DNA of 64,000 bases from Anaerolentibacter hominis (GCF_032380675.1 NZ_JAWDIX010000001.1:620001-684000), one strand, 5' to 3'. Positions 25,382-33,848 are shown, counted from the stretch's first letter. Numbers and translations are program-made. Notes: a model not told the origin generated them from the letters alone.

Positions 25382-25415
25382 AAAAGCAGGTAAATAACTG
25401 TATTTACCTGCTTTT
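25382..25415 (+). terminator. Rho-independent terminator of asnS
   Basis: Perfect 15-bp stem AAAAGCAGGTAAATA (25382-25396) / TATTTACCTGCTTTT (25401-25415) with a 4-nt loop. Confidence 0.92.
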
Positions 25416-25529
25416 GGTCCGTTTCAGTCCGTTTTATTGTACTTAAGTTGTTGTAGAATGTCCCCAGTAAACAACAGCAGGCAAAAACAGGGTGTTTTGC
25501 CGGTACAGCAAAACGGAGGGGACAATAGA

Positions 25530-25757
25530 ATGACGAAAGAAAAATTGAACTGGCGGGAAGATCTGATTTATACATTTGGTATTGGCATACTGATTTATCT
25601 GGTTTTAAGCGGATGGAAAGGCATGCTGGCGGCGGGAGCGCTGATCCTGTGGATGGCGCTGATGGACAGAGCGGATAAGAAAGCAGACCAGAATGACAGC
25701 CAGCCTGAAAAGAAAGAAAATCTGCCGGATAACGTGATTGAGTTTCGGGCTTCTTGA
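25530..25757 (+). CDS. Small two-helix membrane protein
   Basis: 75 residues. Starts MTKEKLNWREDLIYTFG, has two hydrophobic segments (about residues 12-28 and 30-45) and an acidic/basic tail (ADKKADQNDSQPEKKENLPD). Function unknown. ATG at 25530 follows GGAGGGGACAATAG; the frame extends upstream to 25437 but without a ribosome site. It stands alone between asnS and the amino-acid transporter operon. Confidence 0.6.
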   Translation: MTKEKLNWREDLIYTFGIGILIYLVLSGWKGMLAAGALILWMALMDRADKKADQNDSQPEKKENLPDNVIEFRAS

Positions 25758-25874
25758 ATAAATATTCCTGAATTTTGATGTGATAGGGACATTCCTGTAT
25801 TACTGAACGCGGGATGACAGGGACATATCAGCCTGATTAGCGGATAAAAAGTTTCCCTTTTTTGCAATAAGATA

Positions 25875-25908
25875 TTGACAAATAAAATCTCCGATGTATA
25901 ATTATTCA
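25875..25908 (+). promoter_or_regulatory. Sigma-A promoter with ArgR-like box of the amino-acid transporter/DDAH operon
   Basis: -35 TTGACA (25875-25880), a 16-nt spacer and -10 TATAAT (25897-25902). The -10 lies inside TGTATAATTATTCA (25895-25908), which differs by one base from the half-site pair TGAATAATTATTCA of the well known ARG box bound by ArgR/AhrC. Binding there would directly compete with RNA polymerase. An AT-rich partial copy follows (GATTATACGATATTTATGCA). Arginine control fits the dimethylargininase gene at the end of the operon. Confidence 0.6.
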
Positions 25909-25952
25909 CAGATTATACGATATTTATGCAAAAAAAAGAGGAGAGGGTTAAT

Positions 25953-26768
25953 ATGAAAAAGAAAGTAGTAGCGTTAGTTTTACTGGCAGCTCTTATGGTG
26001 TGCAGCTTGACTGGATGTTCCAAGTACCGCAAAGTTAGTGATATTCAGGAGAGCGGAAAGCTTGTGATGTTTACGGATGCCAGATTTGCTCCTTTTGAAT
26101 ATGTAGGTGCCGATAGTGCGATTACCGGCGCGGATATCGAACTGGGCCAGGCGATTGCGGAAAAAATGGGCGTGGAGCTGGAGATCATCAACGCTGATTT
26201 CGATGGGCTGACACTTTCCGTAAAGAACGGCCAGGCGGATATGGCGATTGCCGCGCTTTCTATTACACCGGAGCGTGAGGAAGAGATGGATTTCTCCAAT
26301 ACGTACACCAGTGCATGCCAGTATATTGTAGTGCGGGAGGATGACAGTGAAATAAACTGCATGGATGATCTGGCAGGCAAGAAGGTGGGCGCTCAGCTGG
26401 GAACCACCGGTGATATTATGGTATCCAAACAGATTAATGACGGCGTGCTGACGGATACAGGAGCCGAGATCGTTCAGTACAAGACACTGCAGGAAGGCTG
26501 CCTGGCCCTGGTTAAAGGGGATCTGGACGCGGTTGTGGTGGATGATCTGAGTGCCAAGAATTACTGCATTGTAAATGACGGACTGAAATGCTTTGAAGCC
26601 AGAATGGCAGACGGAAGCCTTGAGCAGGAGCCCTACGGCGTTGCTGTTGCCAAAGGAAATGATGAGCTGCTGAAAGCGATCAATGAAGTGGTGGATGAAT
26701 GGGCTTCCAGCGGAAAATTCCAGGAAGTTCTGGATTACCATATTGAACAGGCAACACTGGTTGAGTAA
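25953..26768 (+). CDS. Amino acid ABC transporter substrate-binding lipoprotein
   Basis: Extracellular binding protein (SBP_bac_3 family) of a polar amino acid importer. Signal peptide with lipobox SLTGCSKY (Cys ~22 from the chosen start). The mature part has the family pieces GKLVMFTDARFAPFEY, GADIELGQAIAEKMGVELEI, the NGQADMAIAALSITPEREEE arginine-bearing loop, and LAGKKVGAQLGTTGD. The FAPFEY and TPEREE loops hold the alpha-amino and carboxylate contacts. 271 residues. ATG at 25953 has GAGGAGAGG upstream; an earlier ATG at 25926 overlaps no ribosome site. First gene of a four-gene unit ending with a DDAH-type enzyme, so arginine or methylarginine is a likely ligand. Confidence 0.88.
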   Translation: MKKKVVALVLLAALMVCSLTGCSKYRKVSDIQESGKLVMFTDARFAPFEYVGADSAITGADIELGQAIAEKMGVELEIINADFDGLTLSVKNGQADMAIAALSITPEREEEMDFSNTYTSACQYIVVREDDSEINCMDDLAGKKVGAQLGTTGDIMVSKQINDGVLTDTGAEIVQYKTLQEGCLALVKGDLDAVVVDDLSAKNYCIVNDGLKCFEARMADGSLEQEPYGVAVAKGNDELLKAINEVVDEWASSGKFQEVLDYHIEQATLVE

Positions 26769-26827
26769 TTGTGATATACCGCCGGAGGCGGAGATTTTTG
26801 AAAGAAAATTTTGAATAAGAAGCTGGG

Positions 26828-26853
26828 GCATCATTTCCTTCTGGAAATGATGC
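26828..26853 (+). terminator. Intra-operon hairpin between binding protein and permease genes
   Basis: Perfect 11-bp stem GCATCATTTCC (26828-26838) / GGAAATGATGC (26843-26853) with a TTCT loop, followed by TTTCCC. Probably a partial terminator or an mRNA 3' end stabiliser that lets the binding protein be made in excess over the membrane parts. Confidence 0.6.
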
Positions 26854-26878
26854 TTTCCCATTGCGGAAAGGAAAATTT

Positions 26879-27568
26879 GTGATTGATAGTATAATAAACC
26901 AGTTTCAGAAGACTTTTATCGCCGAGAAGCGCTACGCCCTCTTCGGCACCGGATTTAAAAATACATTGATTATCTCTCTGGTGGCTGCTGCGATCGGTAT
27001 TCTGATCGGAGTCGTGGTGGCGATTGTCAAGGTAAACTGCCATCAGACCGGCAAGCTGAAATGGCTGGATAAGATTCTGAGTGCCTATGTGGATGTAATC
27101 CGGGGGACGCCGCTGGCGATCCAGCTGATGATTATGGCGTTTGTTGTGATTCCTTCCAATAACTATGTTATGATTGCCTGTATTGCATTCGGACTCAATT
27201 CCGGGGCCTATGTATCGGAAGTCATCCGTGCCGGCATTATGGCGGTGGATGTGGGACAGATGGAGGCGGCCAGGTCTCTGGGTCTTGCCAGAATGACGGC
27301 CATGAAGAAGATTATACTTCCCCAGGCAGTGAAGAATATTCTGCCTGCGCTGTGCAATGAATTTATTGCGATTATAAAAGAAACATCTATCGTAGGCCTG
27401 ATCGCCGTGGTAGATCTGACCAGGGCTTCGGATATAATCAGAAGCCGGACGTATTCCGCCGGGATGCCTCTGCTGGCAACGGCACTGGTCTATTTCATAC
27501 TGATTAAGATTCTGACTACCTTTACACAGCGTCTGGAAAGGAGGCTGGCAAGAAGTGATCGAGGTTAA
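26879..27568 (+). CDS. Amino acid ABC transporter permease (His/Glu/Gln/Arg family)
   Basis: Membrane subunit of the importer, about 229 residues with five hydrophobic segments. The family start is seen (GFKNTLIISLVAAAIGILIG), followed by YVDVIRGTPLAIQL and the EAA coupling loop QMEAARSLGLARMTAMKKIILPQA. I chose GTG at 26879, which gives MIDSIINQFQKTF and lies 6 nt after GGAAAGGA; a TTG at 26861 lies before that ribosome site. It overlaps the ATPase gene by 14 nt. One permease gene only, so a homodimer is likely. Confidence 0.88.
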   Translation: MIDSIINQFQKTFIAEKRYALFGTGFKNTLIISLVAAAIGILIGVVVAIVKVNCHQTGKLKWLDKILSAYVDVIRGTPLAIQLMIMAFVVIPSNNYVMIACIAFGLNSGAYVSEVIRAGIMAVDVGQMEAARSLGLARMTAMKKIILPQAVKNILPALCNEFIAIIKETSIVGLIAVVDLTRASDIIRSRTYSAGMPLLATALVYFILIKILTTFTQRLERRLARSDRG

Positions 27569-28277
27569 CAATCTGGAAAAACAGTTCGGCAGCAATAAAG
27601 TCCTGTGCGGGATTACCGAAACGATAGAGCAGGGAGAAAAGATTGCGATTATCGGGCCTTCCGGCTCCGGAAAGAGTACCTTCCTGCGATGCCTGAATCT
27701 TCTGGAACAGCCCACCGGAGGCCAGATCATATTTGAGGGGGAGGACATTACAGACAAGAAATGCAACATTGACAGAGTCCGGCAGAAAATGGGAATGGTG
27801 TTCCAGCATTTTAATCTGTTTCCCCATCTGACGATTCTTCAGAATATCACTCTGGCTCCCATCGAGTTAAAGCTCATGTCCAAGGAGGAAGCGGAGGCAA
27901 AAGCAAGACAGCTTCTGGAGAGAATCGGTCTTTCCGACAAGGCGGATACCTATCCTGCCATGCTGTCCGGCGGGCAGAAGCAGCGTATTGCCATTATCCG
28001 GGCGCTGGCTATGAATCCGGATGTGATGCTGTTTGACGAGCCCACGAGTGCGCTGGACCCGGAAATGGTCGGCGAGGTTCTGGATCTGATCCGTGAGCTG
28101 GCCGATGAGGGTATGACAATGGTCATCGTAACCCATGAGATGGGCTTTGCAAGAGAGGTTGCTACCAGGGTTATGTTTGTGGATGAGGGGATAATTAAGG
28201 AACAGAATACCCCCAAAGAATTTTTTGAGAATCCGAAGGACCCGAGACTTCAGTCCTTCCTTTCCAAAGTATTATAA
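27555..28277 (+). CDS. Amino acid ABC transporter ATP-binding protein (GlnQ/ArtP type)
   Basis: ATPase of the importer, 240 residues. Walker A GPSGSGKSTFLRCLN, Q-loop FQHFNLFPHLT, signature LSGGQKQRIAIIRAL, Walker B VMLFDEPTSALDPEMVGEVL and switch His VTHEMGFAREV, all in the form of the polar amino acid group. GTG start at 27555 inside the permease 3' end, preceded by AAGGAGGCTGG. The stop codon TAA overlaps an ATG leading into the DDAH gene. Confidence 0.92.
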   Translation: MIEVNNLEKQFGSNKVLCGITETIEQGEKIAIIGPSGSGKSTFLRCLNLLEQPTGGQIIFEGEDITDKKCNIDRVRQKMGMVFQHFNLFPHLTILQNITLAPIELKLMSKEEAEAKARQLLERIGLSDKADTYPAMLSGGQKQRIAIIRALAMNPDVMLFDEPTSALDPEMVGEVLDLIRELADEGMTMVIVTHEMGFAREVATRVMFVDEGIIKEQNTPKEFFENPKDPRLQSFLSKVL

Positions 28278-28291
28278 TGGAGGATATGGAA

Positions 28292-29062
28292 ATGTTTAAA
28301 CATGTAATTGTAAAGACTCCCTGCAAGGCGGTGACAGAGGGGATCACTTCCTCACCGGAGCTTGGGAAGCCTGATTATGAGAAGGCACTGCAGCAGCATG
28401 CCAAATATATCGAAGCGTTAAAGCAGTGCGGTGTGGATGTTACGGTTCTGCCTGCCGATGACGCTTTTCCGGACAGCTGTTTTGTGGAGGACGTGGCTGT
28501 TTTGACGAAGAAATGCGCGATTATCACCAATCCGGGAGCCGAGAGCCGGAATCAGGAGACAAAGTCCATGATACCGGTGATCAAACAGTTCTTTTCGGAA
28601 GACTGCATCGAATACATTCAGTTTCCGGGCACCCTGGAGGGCGGCGATGTGATGATGGTGGGAGACACCTTTTATGTAGGAAAGTCGGCCCGCACCAACG
28701 AAGAAGGAATACGCCAGTTTGGAGAAATCCTGGAGAAATATGGGATGAAAGCGGTGGAGGTGCCTTTGACGGAGGTCCTTCATTTAAAGACTGGTGTGAA
28801 TTATCTGGAAAATAACAATATGCTGGTTTCCGGTGAATTTATTACAAAGCCGGAATTTGCCGCTTATCATAAGAGTACAGTCCCGGCAGAGGAAGCTTAC
28901 GCTGCCAACTGCATTTGGGTAAACGGGACGGTGCTGGTACCGGCGGGGTTCCCTACAGTAGAAAAGCTGGTAAAGGAAATGGGCTATCCGGTAATTTTGG
29001 TGGATACTTCTGAATTCCGCAAGATTGACGGGGGCTTAAGCTGTCTCTCCCTTCGTTTCTGA
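28292..29062 (+). CDS. Dimethylarginine dimethylaminohydrolase (DDAH) family protein
   Basis: Guanidine-modifying hydrolase of the pentein fold. DDAH converts N-omega-methylated arginines to citrulline and methylamines. 256 residues. The catalytic set is visible: PDSCFVEDVAVL (acidic substrate contacts), EGGDVMMVGDTFYVG, the catalytic His in VLHLKTGVNYL, and the C-terminal nucleophile in GGLSCLSLRF. The ribosome site GGAGG at 28279-28283 best fits the ATG at 28292 (MFKHVIVKTPCK, typical of the family) rather than ATGs at 28277 or 28286. Being last in an amino-acid importer operon with an ArgR-like box suggests import and deimination of arginine derivatives. Arginine deiminase or a related pentein activity cannot be excluded. 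Confidence 0.86.
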   Translation: MFKHVIVKTPCKAVTEGITSSPELGKPDYEKALQQHAKYIEALKQCGVDVTVLPADDAFPDSCFVEDVAVLTKKCAIITNPGAESRNQETKSMIPVIKQFFSEDCIEYIQFPGTLEGGDVMMVGDTFYVGKSARTNEEGIRQFGEILEKYGMKAVEVPLTEVLHLKTGVNYLENNNMLVSGEFITKPEFAAYHKSTVPAEEAYAANCIWVNGTVLVPAGFPTVEKLVKEMGYPVILVDTSEFRKIDGGLSCLSLRF

Positions 29063-29093
29063 GCATGATGAATTGCCGGGCAGGAATTTCCTG

Positions 29094-29122
29094 TTGTGAT
29101 TCGTATACGTATCTGATATAAT
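29094..29122 (+). promoter_or_regulatory. Sigma-A promoter of the fluoride-riboswitch transcript
   Basis: TTGTGA (29094-29099), a 17-nt spacer, TATAAT (29117-29122). The predicted start near 29129 coincides with the first base of the aptamer. Confidence 0.75.
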
Positions 29123-29129
29123 AGCGAAC

Positions 29130-29217
29130 GGGAATGAAGTTCTCCCATGGTTGATACCTAAAACGCTGATTTAAGCTGATGACTTCTGCAATTATGCAGG
29201 GGGCATCAGCTTTTTTT
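29130..29217 (+). promoter_or_regulatory. Fluoride riboswitch (crcB motif) with overlapping transcription terminator
   Basis: The aptamer spans about 29130-29190. It shows the expected order: GGGAATGAAGTTCTCCC (first stem-loop, 29130-29146), a joining stretch, AAACGCT...AAGCTGATG (29161-29181) and GACTTCTGC. The loop GAAGT (29136-29140) can pair with ACTTC (29182-29186), the pseudoknot of this class, as in the Thermotoga and Pseudomonas examples. The 3' part of the aptamer, AAGCTGATG (29173-29181), is also the 5' arm of a terminator whose other arm is CATCAGCTT (29204-29212) before seven T. Ligand binding would therefore prevent termination and switch on the antiporter gene. Confidence 0.9.
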
Positions 29218-29272
29218 GGCGAAAGGGACGAACGTAATGAAAAACCCCTATAATAAATAAAGGAGATTGTTT

Positions 29273-30484
29273 ATGCTGTTAAGTCTTGCACTCATTTTTT
29301 TATGCGGTATGCTGCTCGGAGGGATTTTCAGCCGGCTGAAGCTTCCGTCTTTGCTGGGGATGCTTTTGACAGGCATTATTCTGGGACCCTATATTCTAAA
29401 TTTGCTGGACCCTTCTATTCTTGCTGTCTCGGCCGATCTTCGCCAGATCGCATTAATTATTATTCTGACCCGGGCCGGGTTAAATCTTGATTTGACCAAG
29501 TTAAAGGAAGTGGGGCGGCCTGCTGTGCTCATGTGCTTCGTGCCCGCGGCGTGTGAGATTATCGGCGTTGTGATTCTAGCACCCATGCTCCTGCCGGTCA
29601 GCTTGCTGGAGGCGGCTATAGTAGGAACTGTAATAGCGGCTGTATCTCCGGCCGTTGTCGTCCCTAAAATGCTGAAGATTGCGGATGAGAGGTACGGTAC
29701 GGATAAAGGGATACCTCAGCTTATTATGGCGGGGGCATCTGTGGACGATGTATTTGTAATTGTGCTGTTCACCTCCTTTACCGGACTGGCCGGGGGAGGC
29801 TCATTTTCTGCGCTGGATTTTATTAAAATTCCAACTTCTATTCTATTTGGACTGGCCGGGGGGATCGTCTGCGGACTGGCGCTGTGCCTGTTCTTTAAAA
29901 AGGTTCATCTGCGGGACAGCCTGAAAGGGATCATTATCATGAGTATTTCCTTCCTGCTTGTGACCCTGGAACATTCTGTAACCGGGATCATCGGTTTCTC
30001 CGGCCTTCTGGCTGTGATGAGCATGGGCGTGACAATAAAGAAAATGCGGAAAAAGACAGCGTCCAGACTTTCGGGCAAGTATTCCAAGCTCTGGATCGCT
30101 GCGGAGGTTATATTATTTGTGCTGGTGGGGGCGACAGTCAATATTCAGTATGCGCTGGCTTCCGGTCTGTCCACCATCTTTTTGATTCTGGGAGCACTGG
30201 TTTTTAGGATGGCAGGAGTAATGGTCTGCATGATCAGGACGCGGCTGACACGGAATGAGAGGATATTCTGTATGCTGGCTTATATGCCGAAGGCTACCGT
30301 GCAGGCGGCGATCGGATCAATACCGCTGACGATGGGACTGGCCTGCGGCGATACGGTTCTGACCGCGGCCGTTCTGGCAATTTTAATTACAGCGCCTTTG
30401 GGAGCATTTGCAGTCGACATGACTTATAAGAAGCTGCTGTCCCAAAATGATACTTTACAGAAGGGCGAAAGAAAAATAAGCTGA
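29273..30484 (+). CDS. Cation/proton antiporter (CPA family), fluoride-riboswitch controlled
   Basis: Membrane antiporter of 403 residues with about 12 hydrophobic segments. Family marks include LKLPSLLGMLLTGIILGPY in the second helix, LTRAGLNLDL (where CPA proteins have the RAG/LxL motif) and the ion-binding region with GASVDDVFVIVLF, where two Asp follow each other as in NhaA/NapA-type exchangers. Sodium/proton antiporters are a known gene class behind fluoride riboswitches, probably helping cells meet fluoride-linked proton stress. I chose ATG at 29273, 7 nt after AAGGAG; a TTG at 29267 is too close. A fluc/crcB gene is not seen here. Confidence 0.85.
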   Translation: MLLSLALIFLCGMLLGGIFSRLKLPSLLGMLLTGIILGPYILNLLDPSILAVSADLRQIALIIILTRAGLNLDLTKLKEVGRPAVLMCFVPAACEIIGVVILAPMLLPVSLLEAAIVGTVIAAVSPAVVVPKMLKIADERYGTDKGIPQLIMAGASVDDVFVIVLFTSFTGLAGGGSFSALDFIKIPTSILFGLAGGIVCGLALCLFFKKVHLRDSLKGIIIMSISFLLVTLEHSVTGIIGFSGLLAVMSMGVTIKKMRKKTASRLSGKYSKLWIAAEVILFVLVGATVNIQYALASGLSTIFLILGALVFRMAGVMVCMIRTRLTRNERIFCMLAYMPKATVQAAIGSIPLTMGLACGDTVLTAAVLAILITAPLGAFAVDMTYKKLLSQNDTLQKGERKIS

Positions 30485-30555
30485 TAGCAGAGAGATGCAC
30501 AAATCGGGCCTTCTCAATCGTTCTATATGATAAGAAGAGAAAAGGAGGGGATGGG

Positions 30556-31044
30556 ATGGAACGTTTCGGACCTGATAAGAAAAGCTTTATCCATCAGGTT
30601 GTAGAAGAATATTCCGACATGATATTCAGGATCGCCTATCAGAATCTCAGGTCCAAGGCAGATGCAGAGGACATAACCCAGGATGTCTTTCTACGGCTGA
30701 TGCAGGAACCGGAATTTGAGAAAATGGAATATCTGAAAGCATGGCTGATACGAGTGGCTGTCAACCGGTGCAGGGACCACAGGAAATCGGCGTGGTTTCG
30801 CAAAACAGAACCGCTGGAGGAGATCGGCATTGCGGATGGAGATCCGGAACAAAGTGTGTGGAGCGAGCTTTGGAAGCTTCCAGCCGCAGACAGGACCGTT
30901 GTCTATCTGCATTATTATGAGGGCTATTCCATCCGGGAAATTGCTAAGATTCTGGACCAGAAAGAAAATACGGTGGGCTCCAGGCTTACCAGGGCCAGAA
31001 AGAAACTGAAAGACATTCTTCTGGAAGGAGGATATTCTTTATGA
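30556..31044 (+). CDS. ECF-type RNA polymerase sigma factor
   Basis: Alternative sigma factor of 162 residues. Region 2 (residues ~10-75) shows YSDMIFRIAYQNLRSKADAEDI with the DAEDITQDVFLRL motif; region 4 (~105-155) shows TVVYLHYYEGYSIREIAKIL and the recognition helix ENTVGSRLTRARKKLK. ATG at 30556 has AAAGGAGGGG upstream. It overlaps by 4 nt (ATGA) with the membrane protein that follows, the usual sigma/anti-sigma coupling. Confidence 0.92.
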   Translation: MERFGPDKKSFIHQVVEEYSDMIFRIAYQNLRSKADAEDITQDVFLRLMQEPEFEKMEYLKAWLIRVAVNRCRDHRKSAWFRKTEPLEEIGIADGDPEQSVWSELWKLPAADRTVVYLHYYEGYSIREIAKILDQKENTVGSRLTRARKKLKDILLEGGYSL

Positions 31045-32273
31045 GACGAAATAGATATCTGCAAACCATGGATCAGCTCCGGGCCGGAGATGATTTTAAG
31101 CGTACACTGGTGGAAAAGATGGAGAGAGCTGAGGAAGACGGCGGTCAAAGCGCAGCAATTGTCTCCCAGTATACAGCAAAAAAACGGCCTTATACGAATA
31201 TTCTGATTGCAGCGGTTATCTGCGTATGCATCGTGGCCTTCTGGGGACGGTTTGACGGCCGGAGTCCGGGAAACCCTTCGGGGCCGGCAGATGCTGATCT
31301 GCCCCTTCTGAAAGTTCCGGATGAGCTGGAGGTTTCGGCCGGATTTGAGGGGATACAGGCCTATGGTCCGGAGGAACTGGAAAACGACAATCCCTGGAGT
31401 GAGACAGCAGATATTGCCACGCTGCCGGTTTTTAGAAATAAGAGAAATGAAACAGGTTTAAGCGCAGATGAGATGGAAGCAAAGGCCGGGGAACTGGCCG
31501 GAAAACTTAACCTGACAGTACAGGAATTAGTTATCAGTCCCACGGAGGAAGAACAAAAGGCCTACAGGGAAAAGACAGGAGAAGAGCAGGACAGTACAGC
31601 GGTAAGCGTCACGGCAGTCTGCGATGGAGTAAAGGTTATCGTGGAGGCGGACGGGGAGTCCTCGATCTGGTTTGAACCGGGACAAAAGCTAAAAAACTCC
31701 TATGATCAGGCTGATACGGACCGGGAACAGGCGAAAGCACTGGTGGAAGAACTGCTGGAGACGTTTCAGGATGCAGCAGATATGGAGAAGCCTGAGGTAA
31801 AGCTATCAGGAGGATATGACATATACGGCAATCATACATTTTATTATCAGGCGTATGAGGGCGGGGAGACCTTGACGGAGCAGATCCTGGGCTATCAGTT
31901 TCATACGGTGTGGTTTTCTCTGAATGAAGAAGGAGAGCTCTGGATTGTCAGGTTTCAGGAGGAGGATTTAACGGATAAGATCGGTGATTATCCTGTTATT
32001 ACGGGAAAGGAAGCAAGAGAACGGCTCTTAAACGGCCATTTTATCACTACCGTGCCGGATGATGTTCTGGAAGAGAAAAACATCGTAAAGGCGGAGCTGA
32101 TCTACCGGAATGGAGATGCCGATGAGGTATTTATGCCTTACTATAGATTCTGGATTGAGCTGCCTTATAAGGTGGAGGATACCGAATTAAAAGTGTATGG
32201 AGCCTATTATGTTCCGGCGGTAGCAGAAGCGTATCTTACAGGACTGCCGGTCTGGAGCGGAAGTTTTAATTGA
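31041..32273 (+). CDS. Putative membrane-bound anti-sigma factor with large extracellular domain
   Basis: 410 residues. A short cytoplasmic N-terminus (~50 residues, including the MDQLRAGDDFKRTLVEKME helix) precedes one hydrophobic segment (~51-70) and a ~340-residue acidic extracellular part. The cytoplasmic part lacks the His-Cys zinc motif of ZAS anti-sigma factors. The outer domain has no motif I recognise and could sense envelope state. The role is inferred mainly from the ATGA overlap with the sigma gene. A GC-rich hairpin (32287-32317) follows. Confidence 0.7.
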   Translation: MRRNRYLQTMDQLRAGDDFKRTLVEKMERAEEDGGQSAAIVSQYTAKKRPYTNILIAAVICVCIVAFWGRFDGRSPGNPSGPADADLPLLKVPDELEVSAGFEGIQAYGPEELENDNPWSETADIATLPVFRNKRNETGLSADEMEAKAGELAGKLNLTVQELVISPTEEEQKAYREKTGEEQDSTAVSVTAVCDGVKVIVEADGESSIWFEPGQKLKNSYDQADTDREQAKALVEELLETFQDAADMEKPEVKLSGGYDIYGNHTFYYQAYEGGETLTEQILGYQFHTVWFSLNEEGELWIVRFQEEDLTDKIGDYPVITGKEARERLLNGHFITTVPDDVLEEKNIVKAELIYRNGDADEVFMPYYRFWIELPYKVEDTELKVYGAYYVPAVAEAYLTGLPVWSGSFN

Positions 32274-32286
32274 ACCTGAATCATAG

Positions 32287-32317
32287 AAAGGGCCTGCTGC
32301 CTGGCAGCGGGCCCTTT
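32287..32317 (+). terminator. Hairpin terminator after sigma/anti-sigma genes
   Basis: Stem AAAGGGCC-t-GCTGC / GCAGC-g-GGCCCTTT with a CTG loop. There is no T run, so strength is uncertain. Confidence 0.6.
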
Positions 32318-32435
32318 CCGGCCCGTTCAGAACTGTTTTTGGTCTCCTGCAGGAAAAATACAAAAAATAGATGTTTTTTTACAATATGTATGTTATATTA
32401 AAATAGCTGAATAAATATGCAAAGGGAGGATTGCC

Positions 32436-33848
32436 ATGAGCAAGCAGAAAAAGGCGGCCAAGGGGGAGGCCGGTGAGAAAGGTTTTTTCAAAATTCCCCA
32501 TACATATGTCATCTTGTTTTTTATTGTATTAGCGGTCAGTATTCTGACCTATATTATTCCGGCAGGTGAATTCCAGAGAATGGAAGATCCGGAGACGAAC
32601 AGAACATTGATTGTGCCGGGAACTTTTGAAGAAGTAGAGAGCCAGCCGGTTTCTCCTCTTCAGATTCCAATGAAATTTTTCCAGACACTGCTGAAAGAAA
32701 GTATTGCAGAAATTATCTTCTTCATTTTCATTATCGGCGGTGCCTTTGAGTTGATTATGAGGACGGGCATGATTGCCGCCTTCTGCGGGAAGCTGGGGAA
32801 TATAAAAAATCCCAAGCTGATCGTACCTGTGTTTATTACCGTATTCGCTATAGGCGGATTTACGATGGGTATGTCGGTGGAGGTCCTGGTCTTTGTGCCA
32901 ATTGGAATTGCCGTCGCGGAGGCCGTGGGGTATGACAGGATAACAGGTACCGCCATGATTGCCCTGGGTTCCATTATCGGTTTTACTGCAGGTATTTACA
33001 ACCCGTTCAATGTAGGAGTGGCCCAGTCGATTGCTCAGCTCCCCATGTTTTCCGGGGCCTGGCTGCGCTGGCTGATCCTGATTGTCCTGATTATTGCACT
33101 GAGTATCTTCATCATCCACTATGCGGAGAAGGTCAGAAAAGATCCGTCCAAGGATCTGATGAGAGATGTGACGGTACAGGATGATAAAAAGGTTGAGATC
33201 ATTGCGGTGACACCGCGTCACTGGCTGGTGCTGCTTACCGTAGTGGCAGGGTTTGCTCTTCTGATCTACGGTGTATCTGCGAAGGGCTGGTTTATCGCCG
33301 AGATGGCGGTGCTGTTCCTGATCATGGGTATTATCTGCGGGTTTATCGGCGGCTTCGGCCCGAGCCGTGTCTGTGAGATTTTTGTGGACGGTGCGGCGCA
33401 GATGACCTACGGTGCCCTGATCATCGGTGTGGCAGGAACCATTCAGACCGTTATGGCCGACGGTATGATCGTGGATACGATTGTCAACGGTCTGGCTAAC
33501 GCGGTTATGCAGCTGCCTAAGTCATTGCAGGTTGTGGGTATGTTCTTTGTGCAGACGATTATCAATCTGCCGATCAACTCCGGTACCGGACAGGCTGCGG
33601 CTACAATGCCGATTATGGCGCCTCTGGGCGATCTGATCGGACTTTCCAGACAGACTACCGTTCTGGCGTTCCAGCTGGGCGACGGCTTTACCAATGCTAT
33701 ATTCCCGACCTCATCTACCATGCTGGGCTTTTTGGCTGCTTCCAAGATACCGTACACGAAGTGGATGCGCTATGCGGTTCCGTTTATGGGGATCTGTATC
33801 GCGATCAGTATCGTGTTCCTGCTGATTGCTCAGGCTGTGGGATATTAA
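32436..33848 (+). CDS. YfcC family transporter (DcuC-like)
   Basis: Integral membrane carrier of 470 residues with about 12 hydrophobic segments, of the YfcC/DcuC superfamily. Recognised from the opening KIPHTYVILFFIVLAVSILT and IIPAGEF, the IFFIFIIGGAFELI and RTGMIAA region, and the C-terminal repeat with INLPINSGTGQAAATMPIM and FQLGDGFTNAIFPTSS. YfcC members are linked to amino acid, peptide or dicarboxylate uptake. ATG at 32436 has AAAGGGAGGA upstream. Three hydrolase genes follow (M20, M28, AstE/ASPA), so the cargo is probably an acylated amino acid or a dipeptide. Confidence 0.85.
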   Translation: MSKQKKAAKGEAGEKGFFKIPHTYVILFFIVLAVSILTYIIPAGEFQRMEDPETNRTLIVPGTFEEVESQPVSPLQIPMKFFQTLLKESIAEIIFFIFIIGGAFELIMRTGMIAAFCGKLGNIKNPKLIVPVFITVFAIGGFTMGMSVEVLVFVPIGIAVAEAVGYDRITGTAMIALGSIIGFTAGIYNPFNVGVAQSIAQLPMFSGAWLRWLILIVLIIALSIFIIHYAEKVRKDPSKDLMRDVTVQDDKKVEIIAVTPRHWLVLLTVVAGFALLIYGVSAKGWFIAEMAVLFLIMGIICGFIGGFGPSRVCEIFVDGAAQMTYGALIIGVAGTIQTVMADGMIVDTIVNGLANAVMQLPKSLQVVGMFFVQTIINLPINSGTGQAAATMPIMAPLGDLIGLSRQTTVLAFQLGDGFTNAIFPTSSTMLGFLAASKIPYTKWMRYAVPFMGICIAISIVFLLIAQAVGY

